Positions 7,327 through 15,786 of a stretch of DNA of 64,000 nucleotides are shown here, piece by piece. Source of the stretch: an uncultured Tenacibaculum sp. (lineage in GTDB: Bacteria; Bacteroidota; Bacteroidia; Flavobacteriales; Flavobacteriaceae); NCBI RefSeq assembly GCF_947502995.1, contig NZ_CANNBW010000002.1:211101-275100 (forward strand), in the 5' to 3' direction. The translations under genes were made by a program, and so were the position numbers. The first letter of the stretch is position 1, and every line of letters starts with the position of its first letter. Under the pieces are notes generated by a model. It was given only the letters and a program-made list of their open reading frames with translations. It searched no databases and was not told the DNA's origin.

Positions 7327-8658
7327 ATGAAAAAAAGTATCTTTTTTTTAGCGGGATTTCTATGTGTGTTTTTTACCTGGAGTCAGAGTGAGAATCTAGC
7401 AGAAATCGATAAATTATTTACCAATTTAGCTTCAGAAAATAAAGCTATGGGAACGATATCTATTTTTAAAAATGGAAATGAAGTGTTCAATAAATCTACA
7501 GGTTTTATTTCTATTGAAGATAAATTAGAAGCTAATGCTTATTCCAATTATAGAATTGCTTCAATTACTAAAACTTACACCGCAACTATCATATTGCAAT
7601 TAATAAGCGAGAAGAAATTAACTCTTAATACAAAATTGAGTAGTTTCTTTCCTAAAGTGCCAAATTCTGAAAATATCAGAATACAAGATATGTTGTATCA
7701 TAGAAGCGGACTGTTTAATGTTACAGAAATTCAAGGTTTTTCAACTTGGATTGCAGATTATAGAACTCGTGAAGAAATGTTAGAAAAGATTCAAGGAACT
7801 ACATCTGTTTTTAATCCAGATTCAAAAGCGTCATATTCAAACACGAATTTCATATTGTTGTCTTATGTTGCTGAGGAGATTGAAAAGAAACCGTACGCTA
7901 AGATTTTTGAGGAAAGAATAGCTGATGCTATAGATTTAGATCATACTTATTTAGGAAAAGATATTGCAGTAAAAGACAATGGAGCTAAATCGTATTATTT
8001 TGAAAATGATAAATGGAATCCAGTTGAATTAATTACAAATATTAACGGCCCAATTGGAGCTGGAGGAATTGTTTCAACGGCTACGGAAGTGAATATTTTC
8101 TTTGATCGTTTATTTTCTGGAAAATTATTGTTTGATAATTTTTTAAAACAAATGACAACACCAAAAGAAGGTTTAGGAATGGGACTTTCTATTTTTCAAT
8201 ATCGCGGGATGAATTTGTACGGACATAATGGTTCTATTGATGGATTTCGATCGATAGCAGGATACATTCCGAGTAAAAAAGTTGGTTTTACCATAACTTG
8301 TAACGGAGTTAATAAAGTAAGTTTATCAAATCTTATTTTTAAAGTTTTAGATCTATATTTTAAAAACGACCCATCTATGCAAAGTAATTCTTTAGTGAAG
8401 TTAAAAGCTGAAGATTTAGATCCTTTTTTAGGAGTTTATGGAGGTGCAACTTTTCCTTTCAAAATTACATTCACTAAAGAGAAAAATATTTTGATGGCTC
8501 AAGCTACGGGACAGCCAATATTCAACTTAATAGCGTTAAAGAAAAATGTGTTTAAATACGATGCTATGGGAATTCTCTTCAATTTTAATAAGAAAGATAA
8601 TACAGTGCTAGTGAAATTTCAGGGGAAAGAGCATTTGTTGAAAAAAGAAAAAGTATGA
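7327..8658 (+). CDS. Exported serine hydrolase of the beta-lactamase fold (class C/S12 type)
   Basis: 443 residues with a signal peptide. The active-site motifs are complete: S79-I-T-K82 (SxxK, nucleophile Ser79), Y170-S-N172 (YxN) and H300-N-G302 in place of KTG, the variant seen in S12 peptidases, esterases and EstB-like enzymes. A C-terminal beta domain (about 350-443) follows. HxG in place of KTG and the domain layout fit a peptidase or esterase better than a true beta-lactamase, so no resistance role should be assumed. ATG 7327 is preferred over TTG 7309 because the signal peptide begins there. Its last codons overlap the next gene by 4 nt, indicating coupling. Confidence 0.85.
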   Translation: MKKSIFFLAGFLCVFFTWSQSENLAEIDKLFTNLASENKAMGTISIFKNGNEVFNKSTGFISIEDKLEANAYSNYRIASITKTYTATIILQLISEKKLTLNTKLSSFFPKVPNSENIRIQDMLYHRSGLFNVTEIQGFSTWIADYRTREEMLEKIQGTTSVFNPDSKASYSNTNFILLSYVAEEIEKKPYAKIFEERIADAIDLDHTYLGKDIAVKDNGAKSYYFENDKWNPVELITNINGPIGAGGIVSTATEVNIFFDRLFSGKLLFDNFLKQMTTPKEGLGMGLSIFQYRGMNLYGHNGSIDGFRSIAGYIPSKKVGFTITCNGVNKVSLSNLIFKVLDLYFKNDPSMQSNSLVKLKAEDLDPFLGVYGGATFPFKITFTKEKNILMAQATGQPIFNLIALKKNVFKYDAMGILFNFNKKDNTVLVKFQGKEHLLKKEKV

Positions 8659-9566
8659 GAAGTGTATGTATAGTCGTATTTACTTTCTTTTTCATGAGTT
8701 TGTTTTCTCAACAAGAAGGAGATAAATATAGAAGTCAAGGAGAGTTAGAAAAATCAATTCAAGCTTATAAAACCGCATTTGATCAAGATGCAACTAATTC
8801 AAAAAACACCTACAATTTAGCATGTGCTTATGCTTTGTCCCATCAAATAGATAATGCATATCGTTATTTACTTAAAGCTTTAAAAGATGATAGTTCATTA
8901 TGGGTTTTGGCTGATAATGATTTGTTATCGTTGCATGATGATATTCGATGGAAAACTATTGAGGCGAATCAACTCGACAAATATCAAAAAGAAAAAGGAG
9001 AGTTGAAAAAGCCAGAGTATACAAGAAAACTTCTTAGGCTAATTGTTAGAGATCAGATGTTTGATTATCATATGGATATGGCGAAACAGTTTTTTGTAAA
9101 AAATGGAAAAGCACCACATTGGTACTACCCGTTAGCATTTGTCAAAAAGCAAACGACAAAAGAAAATTTTATCAAACTAGAAAAGTTGATAAAAAAATAT
9201 GGTTGGCCTACATATGAAGATGTTGGAAAACTAGCCGCAGATGGTCCTTTGTTGGTTATCAATCATCATGAAAAAGAAGCAATTAGAATAAAGTATTTAC
9301 CGAGAATAAAAGAAGCTTGTGTAAAACAACAAGGAAGTTGTGTTGAATTTGCGAAAATTCAAGATAGAATATTGGTAAATACAGGCAAAAATCAGTTATA
9401 TGGAATGCAGTTTGCTTACGATTTAAATCATAAGTTAGAGCCTTTGCCAATTTTTGAACCTGAATATGTAGATCAAAGGAGAGCAGAAATAGGTTTGCCG
9501 CCACTTAAAGATTACCTTAAAAGAAAAATTAATTATGATTTTAATATAAAGCAGAAAAGAAAATAG
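8655..9566 (+). CDS. Exported TPR protein with DUF6624-like domain
   Basis: 303 residues with a signal peptide. Two TPR-like helical repeats (about 18-90: GDKYRSQGELEKSIQAYKTA, NTYNLACAYAL) precede a domain with KYGWPTYEDVGKLAADGPLLVINHH, CVEFAKIQDRILVNTGKNQLYGMQF and HKLEPLPI, the conserved pattern of DUF6624. No catalytic function is known for that domain. The start ATG overlaps the stop of the hydrolase (ATGA), so the two are translationally coupled and probably act in the same compartment. Confidence 0.75.
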   Translation: MRSVCIVVFTFFFMSLFSQQEGDKYRSQGELEKSIQAYKTAFDQDATNSKNTYNLACAYALSHQIDNAYRYLLKALKDDSSLWVLADNDLLSLHDDIRWKTIEANQLDKYQKEKGELKKPEYTRKLLRLIVRDQMFDYHMDMAKQFFVKNGKAPHWYYPLAFVKKQTTKENFIKLEKLIKKYGWPTYEDVGKLAADGPLLVINHHEKEAIRIKYLPRIKEACVKQQGSCVEFAKIQDRILVNTGKNQLYGMQFAYDLNHKLEPLPIFEPEYVDQRRAEIGLPPLKDYLKRKINYDFNIKQKRK

Positions 9567-9628
9567 TTGAATAATTGTATTGGTACATTAAATACCCTTT
9601 TCAAATTAGAATTGGGTATTTTTGCATT

Positions 9629-9862
9629 ATGAGTAGAAAAATAAAATTGATTTGGGATTTTAAAGGTCCAGATGCTTTAGAAACAGCAAAACATCATTGT
9701 ATACATTTAAAAGAATTTGCTCAAATAGAAAGCTTAGATGTTTATGAAATTGATCATAAAGAAATCAATGAAATGTATACGTTAGCTTTTGTAACTGTAG
9801 ACGAATCTATAATGAAAATATTTCGAGACGCATTAAAACCACATCGAGGAGAATTGGCTTAG
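9629..9862 (+). CDS. Conserved small cytoplasmic protein (77 aa)
   Basis: No signal peptide or membrane segment. The sequence begins MSRKIKLIWDFKGPDALETA and has an alternating beta-alpha pattern with His/Glu-rich stretches (AKHHCIHLKEFAQIESLDVYE). It looks like one of the conserved hypothetical proteins of about 78 residues found in Flavobacteriaceae; I cannot assign a function. ATG 9629 is chosen because the 18 codons upstream (from TTG 9575) look non-coding. It converges with the hydroxylase gene, sharing TTAG at 9859-9862 as overlapping stops. Confidence 0.6.
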   Translation: MSRKIKLIWDFKGPDALETAKHHCIHLKEFAQIESLDVYEIDHKEINEMYTLAFVTVDESIMKIFRDALKPHRGELA

Positions 9863-10629
9863 TTTACTTCTTTTTGAGTTATTTCTTCGAAAGTAATATC
9901 GTAATCTTCTCTAATTGTACCCATTATTCTATCCCAGAACAAGAAGTATAAACCATAATTACCATTAAATCGCTTGTGATGTAAGTTATGAGCTGTGGAG
10001 GTATTAATCCATTTTCCAATAAATGTTTTATGAAAATTTTTTGGGTATAACTCAAAACCTAAATGACCGTAAACGTTATATATAATTTGGAATAAGAAAA
10101 ATAAACCAAACGCAGAAATATGAACTGGTAATGTGAATGCAATCAATGGAGCAATTAAAGATTCAATAAATCCTTCTAAAGGGTGAAAAGCATAAGCTGT
10201 CCAAGGAGAAGGGTTTGTAGATTTATGATGAATTAGATGAACTTTTCTGTATAATTTGGGATGATGCATTAATCGATGTGCCCAATAAAAATATGTATCA
10301 TGAAGAAAAAGCATCCAAGCCCAACTAAAAATATAGTATCCGATACTATATTCATTAAAGTCAAAATAAATATTGGTGTAGGAAATTAAATAATAAAAGA
10401 TAATTAAAGAAACCGTCGAAAATATTAGTATAGAGATTAAAGAATAACGAATATCTCTTTTGTAATCTTTTAGTTTAGGTATTTTTTTCTGAATTTTTCT
10501 AAACCATAAGCTGTTTTTAAACATCTTGTAAAATAGAAAGAAAGCTATACTGGCTGTAATTAAATAACGAATCAAAATTTTAAAAGCACCATTAGCCCAA
10601 AACTCTAAAAAACTATTGCTATTTGTCAT
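9859..10629 (-). CDS. Sterol desaturase/fatty acid hydroxylase superfamily protein
   Basis: 256 residues, membrane-bound di-iron oxygenase family. The His clusters are intact: HDTYFYWAHRLMHH, HLIHHKS and TAHNLHHKRFNGNYG. These ligate two irons that activate oxygen for hydroxylation or desaturation of a lipid chain. Four or more hydrophobic segments lie around the His motifs. Substrate candidates include fatty acids, hopanoid or carotenoid-type lipids; sequence alone does not tell. Monocistronic between a convergent small gene and a divergent envelope gene. Confidence 0.88.
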   Translation of the reverse strand: MTNSNSFLEFWANGAFKILIRYLITASIAFFLFYKMFKNSLWFRKIQKKIPKLKDYKRDIRYSLISILIFSTVSLIIFYYLISYTNIYFDFNEYSIGYYIFSWAWMLFLHDTYFYWAHRLMHHPKLYRKVHLIHHKSTNPSPWTAYAFHPLEGFIESLIAPLIAFTLPVHISAFGLFFLFQIIYNVYGHLGFELYPKNFHKTFIGKWINTSTAHNLHHKRFNGNYGLYFLFWDRIMGTIREDYDITFEEITQKEVN

Positions 10630-10735
10630 ACTTTAAATGTAATGTAATTTAAAATGCATTCAAAACATTTAGGTTGTATTAAACTTAAATGAGTTTATAT
10701 TAATATTGTATATTTAAATAGAGTAGAAACTAATT

Positions 10736-11356
10736 ATGGGGCAAAAAACAACTTTAATAGTATTCCTTTTTTTGAGTTTAATAATAAAAGCTCAACATCA
10801 ATATGTTACTAATAAAGGTCATGAATCATTAGAAAAAGCAATATATGTAAGTCATGAGATGATAGAAGGAAGAACGGCTTATTTTGAAAGGCAAGCAGAA
10901 GAAAAACCATTAATGTTTCAAAAAACAAGAGTTTTAATTGGTGAATTAAATAGATTGTCTAACAATGTGAAAAGTTATATTGATACTATTCAAAGAGAGG
11001 TAAATACAGAGCGAGTTGTTTACGATTTGTTAGAAGAGAATTTCTATAAAAAAATATTGTTTACTCCTCAAGGAAAGCTTACTAAAAGAGCAAAGCGATT
11101 AAAGATTAAAATTGATAGTTTGTATAATTTTTCATTAAAAGTTAATGTGCATAGATTATCTCAACTAGAGAATTTTTCAAAAGAACATTTTAAAACCGAT
11201 AATGAATATTATGATTTTGATGAGAATAAGCTAACCTTTTTCGAGCATTTATTTTACGATAAAACGAATTATGGTATTATGATGTCGATGTATTATCTTA
11301 CCTTAGATGTACAAACATTTCAGTTATTGTATTACGGAACAGTAATGAGTTATTAA
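10736..11356 (+). CDS. Exported protein resembling the GldM N-terminal domain
   Basis: 206 residues with a signal peptide (cleavage likely after KAQ at about residue 20). The rest is predicted helical. Several elements recall the N-terminal domain of GldM, the periplasmic shaft of the type IX secretion/gliding motor: an early helix with a SxEMIEGRTAYFERQAEEKP-like segment, a central LxxxVKSYIDTIQREV helix, and a late block (FFEHLFYDKTNYGIMMSMYYLTLDVQ) that matches the position of the family's conserved 'TP-AxTLL-xxQNDV' helix. GldM itself has about 500 residues and a TM helix, so this would be a short stand-alone paralogue. Similarity is by eye and needs a profile search. Confidence 0.4.
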   Translation: MGQKTTLIVFLFLSLIIKAQHQYVTNKGHESLEKAIYVSHEMIEGRTAYFERQAEEKPLMFQKTRVLIGELNRLSNNVKSYIDTIQREVNTERVVYDLLEENFYKKILFTPQGKLTKRAKRLKIKIDSLYNFSLKVNVHRLSQLENFSKEHFKTDNEYYDFDENKLTFFEHLFYDKTNYGIMMSMYYLTLDVQTFQLLYYGTVMSY

Positions 11357-11375
11357 CTAAAAAAAAGAATAAGTT

Positions 11376-11666
11376 ATGTATTTAATTAATTTACATGCAG
11401 TACCTAAAAAAGGAACAGAATATTTTGAAAAAGTTGTTGGAGCTTATGTTAGCGTGTATATAGATTATGTTGATGGAGAAGGAGCTATTCAATTGGCGAA
11501 ATATTATACTGAAGAAGAAGGCTGGTTAGTACAAAATGTAGAAGATGATTTTTACGAAATAGACAATCCAGACGAATTAGAAAAAGACTATAAAGATCAT
11601 TACAATGAAGCCAAAGAATGTGGATATACAATGGTTTTCAATTGTTATGAATCTGTTGAAGAGTAG
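11376..11666 (+). CDS. Small acidic conserved hypothetical protein (96 aa)
   Basis: No signal peptide. Very acidic (runs such as YTEEEGWLVQNVEDDFYEID and NPDELEKDYKDHYNEAKECG). It may be a small alpha-beta fold. It lies 19 nt after the GldM-like gene on the same strand and may share its transcript. I do not recognise a family and assign no function. Confidence 0.55.
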   Translation: MYLINLHAVPKKGTEYFEKVVGAYVSVYIDYVDGEGAIQLAKYYTEEEGWLVQNVEDDFYEIDNPDELEKDYKDHYNEAKECGYTMVFNCYESVEE

Positions 11667-11722
11667 TTTTTCTTTAAATCAGAATCTTAAAGTTTAAATT
11701 AGTAGTTAGTAAAGTGTTTTTA

Positions 11723-12931
11723 TTAACTACTAATTGCATTGGCGCAGATAAAACCTCCTGTCCAAGCATTTTGGAAATTAAACCCACCAGTAACCGCATC
11801 GATATTTAGAATTTCACCAACAAAAAACAAATTTTGATGTAACTTACTTTCAAAACGTTTGAAGTTAATTTCTTTTAAATCAATTCCACCGGCTGTTACA
11901 AACTCATCTTTAAATGTAGATTTTCCTTCCGCAAAAAATACAGCATTTGTTAACTGTTCTGCCAACTGAGAAGTTTGTGTTTTTGTAATATTAGCCCAAT
12001 TTTGCTGCAATTCAATATGAGAAGCATTTAAAAAACGTTCCCATAAACGTCTAGGAATTTCACTAAAAGGAGATTTTAATCCAATTTGTTTTTTTGCGTT
12101 TACTTTCTTTAAACGATTTAATTCTTCTGTAATTTGATTGGTTGATTTAGATAACCAATTTACAGCAACTTTATAACTGTACTTTTTCTCTGCTAAAATT
12201 CGCGCCCCAAATGCAGATAATTTTAAAACAGCAGGTCCACTTAATCCCCAGTGCGTAATTAAAAGTGGTCCGAAGTTTTCAAGTTTACTGTCTAGTATTT
12301 TCACACTAGCATTGGGAACAGAAATTCCACCTAAATCTTTAATTCTTTCGTCTTTAATATTGAAAGTGAATAGAGAAGGAACAGTGTTAATGACAGAATG
12401 CCCTAGTTCTTCAGAAAGCTCCCAAATCTTTTTACTACTACCAGCAGCTACAACTAATTTATCAGCAATAAAAGAATTATTTTTTGTGTTAATAACCCAA
12501 TTATTTTCTTGTTGATAAAATGAAGTTACATTTTGACTTGTTAACACTTTGATATTTAGTTTTTCAACAGCTTTTTGAAAACAGTCGATAACAGCCTGAG
12601 AAGTATTAGCTTCAGGAAAAACACGATTGTCATTTTCAATTTTTAATGGAACATCTCTGTTTTCAAACCATTCAAAAGTATCGCCAGTCATAAATTGATG
12701 GAAAGGACCTAAAAGTTCTTTACTTCCTCTTGGGTAAAATTTTATAAGTTCTTTTGGCTCAAAACAAGCATGAGTAACATTACAACGTCCTCCACCAGAT
12801 ATTTTTACTTTTTGTAATACATCTTTACCTTTTTCAAGGATGGTAATATCTAAGTCGGGATTTAATTCTTTTGCATTAATTGCTGTGAAAAAACCAGCAG
12901 CTCCACCGCCTATAATTACGATTTTATTCAT
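11723..12931 (-). CDS. BaiN/HI0933-family flavoprotein (NAD(P)/FAD-dependent oxidoreductase)
   Basis: 402 residues. N-terminal dinucleotide-binding motif GGGAAGFFTAINA (8-20), followed by KVKISGGGRCNVTHA, the hallmark of the HI0933/YhiN/BaiN family, and a C-terminal FAD-binding stretch EILNIDAVTGGFNFQNAWTGG. Members are soluble flavoproteins whose physiological reaction is mostly unknown; BaiN itself reduces bile acid intermediates. It overlaps the GYDIA kinase gene by 4 nt (ATGA), so it is translationally coupled to a mevalonate gene, which hints at but does not show a lipid-related reduction. Confidence 0.88.
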   Translation of the reverse strand: MNKIVIIGGGAAGFFTAINAKELNPDLDITILEKGKDVLQKVKISGGGRCNVTHACFEPKELIKFYPRGSKELLGPFHQFMTGDTFEWFENRDVPLKIENDNRVFPEANTSQAVIDCFQKAVEKLNIKVLTSQNVTSFYQQENNWVINTKNNSFIADKLVVAAGSSKKIWELSEELGHSVINTVPSLFTFNIKDERIKDLGGISVPNASVKILDSKLENFGPLLITHWGLSGPAVLKLSAFGARILAEKKYSYKVAVNWLSKSTNQITEELNRLKKVNAKKQIGLKSPFSEIPRRLWERFLNASHIELQQNWANITKTQTSQLAEQLTNAVFFAEGKSTFKDEFVTAGGIDLKEINFKRFESKLHQNLFFVGEILNIDAVTGGFNFQNAWTGGFICANAISS

Positions 12932-13857
12932 AAAACCATTTCGTTGTAAGGAATGATAATTTCAAAACCTTTGTTCTTAAAATATTCAGGAGTTTCATTA
13001 TTTCCTGTAGCTAAAACAAAATCTCCACCCCAAGCGCCTAAACTTTTTACAGTGCCAAAATAATCTGAAAATAATCTATCTTTTACTTTGGGTAATTCGA
13101 TAATAGAGGAAACTAAATTTTCGTGAGTATTTAGTAAATCTTCAAAATCAGATAAGTTTTTCGATGTAATTAAATCTTTAGAGATTTGAGAAATAAGTTG
13201 AATTTCGTTTTCTAATTTATGTCTTTTTTCCTTGTATCTTTTTATACCCTCTCTACTGTTTTGCTTTTGATTTAAAAAAACAAAATACAAGTCGTTTGAA
13301 AAAGTAGGAGAGAAGTTCACTTCTGTAATAGTAGGTTTTTTATCTTCTAATTGATAAAAAATAGGTGAATTGTGTTTTGCACAAGCAATATCATAACCAC
13401 TGCCAGAAAAAGCATTCCAAAGTAAAGTGAAAGGATTCACTTTTGCCCAAGATGCAATGTTATTGATTAATGTAGATGAGCTTCCCAATCCCCAATTTTG
13501 TGGAAAAGTTAAATGAGTTTTTACAACATAACCCTGACTAGAGTTCAGAAAATCTGGATTTAACTTCCTGGCTTCTTGTAAAATATTTTGTAAAGTTTCA
13601 GCTATTTGATCAGAACTTTCTTCTTGATCTGAGTTGAAAGTAGCAGAGGTTAAACGAAGTTTAGGTACATCAAACGAAGCTTCAAACCAACATTCGCCAG
13701 TATTAGTAAAACTTCCCCAAATTAATTCAGGTTGATCTATTGGTGTTACCGTTAAATCTTGTCCATATTTTGTTGGAACAGCTAAAGAAGTTGCTCCGTC
13801 TAAAACAAGATACTCTCCTGTTAATAATAATTTTCCGTTACTGTAGTGTTTTTCCAA
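12928..13857 (-). CDS. GYDIA-family GHMP kinase, probable phosphomevalonate kinase
   Basis: 309 residues. The N-terminus YSNGKLLLTGEYLVLDGA is typical of GHMP kinases, NWGLGSSSTLINN is the ATP-binding loop, and SGSGYDIACAKHNSP carries the GYDIA motif that names this Bacteroidetes family. The window contains mevalonate kinase and the decarboxylase but no other phosphomevalonate kinase. With HMG-CoA reductase 45 nt upstream, conversion of phosphomevalonate to diphosphomevalonate is the natural job. This is inference from context plus family, not from residues that define substrate. Confidence 0.82.
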   Translation of the reverse strand: MEKHYSNGKLLLTGEYLVLDGATSLAVPTKYGQDLTVTPIDQPELIWGSFTNTGECWFEASFDVPKLRLTSATFNSDQEESSDQIAETLQNILQEARKLNPDFLNSSQGYVVKTHLTFPQNWGLGSSSTLINNIASWAKVNPFTLLWNAFSGSGYDIACAKHNSPIFYQLEDKKPTITEVNFSPTFSNDLYFVFLNQKQNSREGIKRYKEKRHKLENEIQLISQISKDLITSKNLSDFEDLLNTHENLVSSIIELPKVKDRLFSDYFGTVKSLGAWGGDFVLATGNNETPEYFKNKGFEIIIPYNEMVL

Positions 13858-13902
13858 ATCTAAATTTAGGTTTGAATAATCGTTTATTGTTTTTAATAAA
13901 AA

Positions 13903-15636
13903 TTATAAAAGATTAAATTGTTTATAATGATGTGTAAAATGCTTTACTTGAAACTTTTTCCAATATTCAAAATCAAGTTCACCAAAGAAAGGATGTACTA
14001 CAGTTCTAGTACTATCTTTTTCAAATACATCAAAAAATAATCGAAGTTGTATAATTAAATCGTCGATAGCTTCATCAATAGAGCTAAATTTAGTTGGTGT
14101 TGGAGTGTCAGATAAAAATGAGGCTCTAAAACCAGGTTGTATTTCATTATTGGTATCTAAAAATGCTCTTCTACGAGCTGTTTTATCATCATCAACAAAA
14201 ATATCTATCTTCCAGTTCCCATTAGGAATTTGAGTTACAGCACTTAAATGTTCAACCATTTGTTGAGCATTCATAGTTCCAAAGACAGGTTTACTTTCTT
14301 TAGATAATTTCCCAAGAGTTTCCTTTATTTCTGTTTCGTTAGTAATATCTACCCAATTTATTTTTGGCTTACGTAATTCTTCTAATTTTTCTATAACAGC
14401 ACTGTGTGAAACTGTTTTGTTTTCGAAAAAAGAACTGATACTTTCTTTTTCTTGAACAGTTGCATTGTGTTGGTTAAGAATATTCATCAAATGCATTTTC
14501 ATATGTCCATGCTGAATTCCTTTCGTTGTTAAAGCTCTTAATGCAGCAAAGTTTTGGGCTAAACCAGCAGCAGCGATAATTTGCATTAAATCTCTAGCAT
14601 TTGGTTTTTGCATCATGTCTAAAGATAATCTTGCCATTGGATGCAAAGCGGTTAAACCACCAACAGTTCCTAGAGCTAATGGAATTTCAATCCAAAATTT
14701 AAAAATACCATCTTTAACTTCACAGTGTGTTAAACTAGAGTATTTTCCATTTCTAGCAGCATAAGCATGTGCACCAGATTCAATAGCTCTAAAATCATTT
14801 CCAGTAGCTAAAACAACAGCATCAATTCCATTCATAATTCCTTTATTATGAGTAACTGCTCTATAAGGTTCTATTTCTGCGATTTTAACAGCTTGTTCAA
14901 ATTTATGAGCAAACTTTTCAGGATTTTCTCCTCCTAAATCTTCAATAGGACAACTCACTTCTGCTTTAACTATGCACTCAGGTACATAATTAGAAAGAAT
15001 ACTCATGATAATTTCGATATCTTCCTTCTGAAATTTTTTAGCAATAGCTTCTAAACAAGAGTTGATAAAGTTTGCTCCCATACTATCTTTTGTCTCAAAA
15101 GTGACGTGAAGTTGATAGTAATTTTCTAAATCAGCTGTTTTGTCTTTAAGTTCAATATCTAAAATACCACCACCACGCTTTTCCATATTTCTAGTGATAG
15201 AAGCAGTAGCGGCATATAATTCTGTTTTGTTCAGGTTGAAATAATTCTCTAAATCTTTTTTATTTCCGGCATAAATAAAATGTACTTGTCCGATTTTAGT
15301 AGTAGAAATTACTTCTGTTTTAAATCCTCCTCTTGTACTCCAATATTTTGCAACCTTTGCAGCAGCAGCTACAACAGAACTTTCTTCCACAACCATAGGA
15401 ATAACATATTCTTTGTTGTTAATTACAAAGTTAGGAGCAACACCATAAGGCATGTAAAAGTTAGAGATAGTATTCTCAATAAAATCATCGTGGAGCTGTT
15501 GTAATTTCTCGTCAACATTCCAGTATTGTTTTATTGTTTGAATAATTTCAGGTTGATTATTGAAGTAGTTTTGAGCTAACCAATCTATTTTCCCTTCTTT
15601 AGTTAGCTTAGAAAAGCCAGAAATAATCTTCGACAT
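13903..15636 (-). CDS. HMG-CoA reductase with C-terminal DUF1569/DinB-like domain
   Basis: 577 residues. Residues 1-425 are a class II-type HMG-CoA reductase producing mevalonate from HMG-CoA. Catalytic residues fall at Glu85 (MVVEESS), Lys265 (HNKG), Asp281 (ATGND) and His376 or His378 (QHGHMKMH), and GTVGG (323-327) and DSMGANF (184-190) fit the cofactor and substrate sites. Enzymes of this class usually end near 430. Here about 145 more residues follow: MNAQQMVEHLSAVTQ (455-469) and HPFFGELDFEYWKKFQVKHFTHHYKQF (548-574, key His 548, 566, 569 and 570), the pattern of DUF1569/DinB-like four-helix domains. A putative promoter lies 22 nt upstream. The role of the added domain is unknown. Confidence 0.9.
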   Translation of the reverse strand: MSKIISGFSKLTKEGKIDWLAQNYFNNQPEIIQTIKQYWNVDEKLQQLHDDFIENTISNFYMPYGVAPNFVINNKEYVIPMVVEESSVVAAAAKVAKYWSTRGGFKTEVISTTKIGQVHFIYAGNKKDLENYFNLNKTELYAATASITRNMEKRGGGILDIELKDKTADLENYYQLHVTFETKDSMGANFINSCLEAIAKKFQKEDIEIIMSILSNYVPECIVKAEVSCPIEDLGGENPEKFAHKFEQAVKIAEIEPYRAVTHNKGIMNGIDAVVLATGNDFRAIESGAHAYAARNGKYSSLTHCEVKDGIFKFWIEIPLALGTVGGLTALHPMARLSLDMMQKPNARDLMQIIAAAGLAQNFAALRALTTKGIQHGHMKMHLMNILNQHNATVQEKESISSFFENKTVSHSAVIEKLEELRKPKINWVDITNETEIKETLGKLSKESKPVFGTMNAQQMVEHLSAVTQIPNGNWKIDIFVDDDKTARRRAFLDTNNEIQPGFRASFLSDTPTPTKFSSIDEAIDDLIIQLRLFFDVFEKDSTRTVVHPFFGELDFEYWKKFQVKHFTHHYKQFNLL

Positions 15637-15658
15637 TCATCTTATTTTTAAAACGGAA

Positions 15659-15687
15659 CAAAGATAATTCTTTCCTTTAAATCAAAA
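15659..15687 (-). promoter_or_regulatory. Candidate promoter of the HMG-CoA reductase gene
   Basis: On the minus strand TATCTTTG (15666-15659) matches TAnnTTTG, with TTTTG (15687-15683) 16 bases upstream, slightly closer than the usual 19-20. Confidence 0.45.
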
Positions 15688-15786
15688 TTTATAATTGTAG
15701 TTTTCTGTTAAATTACAGTAAAATTTATTATTTTTTCGTAAACTTGGCAGTCGTTTTATTAAATCATCAAATAAATAAGATACTTC

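Noticed and set aside
7327..8658. Antibiotic-resistance beta-lactamase
   Set aside because: The third motif is HNG instead of KTG and the protein has an additional C-terminal domain, which fits S12 peptidases or esterases; no basis for a resistance claim.
11697..11735. 12-base inverted repeat between the 11376 and 11723 genes
   Set aside because: AATTAGTAGTTA and TAACTACTAATT pair, but the stem is almost all A-T and has no adjoining T tract, so I do not call it a terminator or operator.
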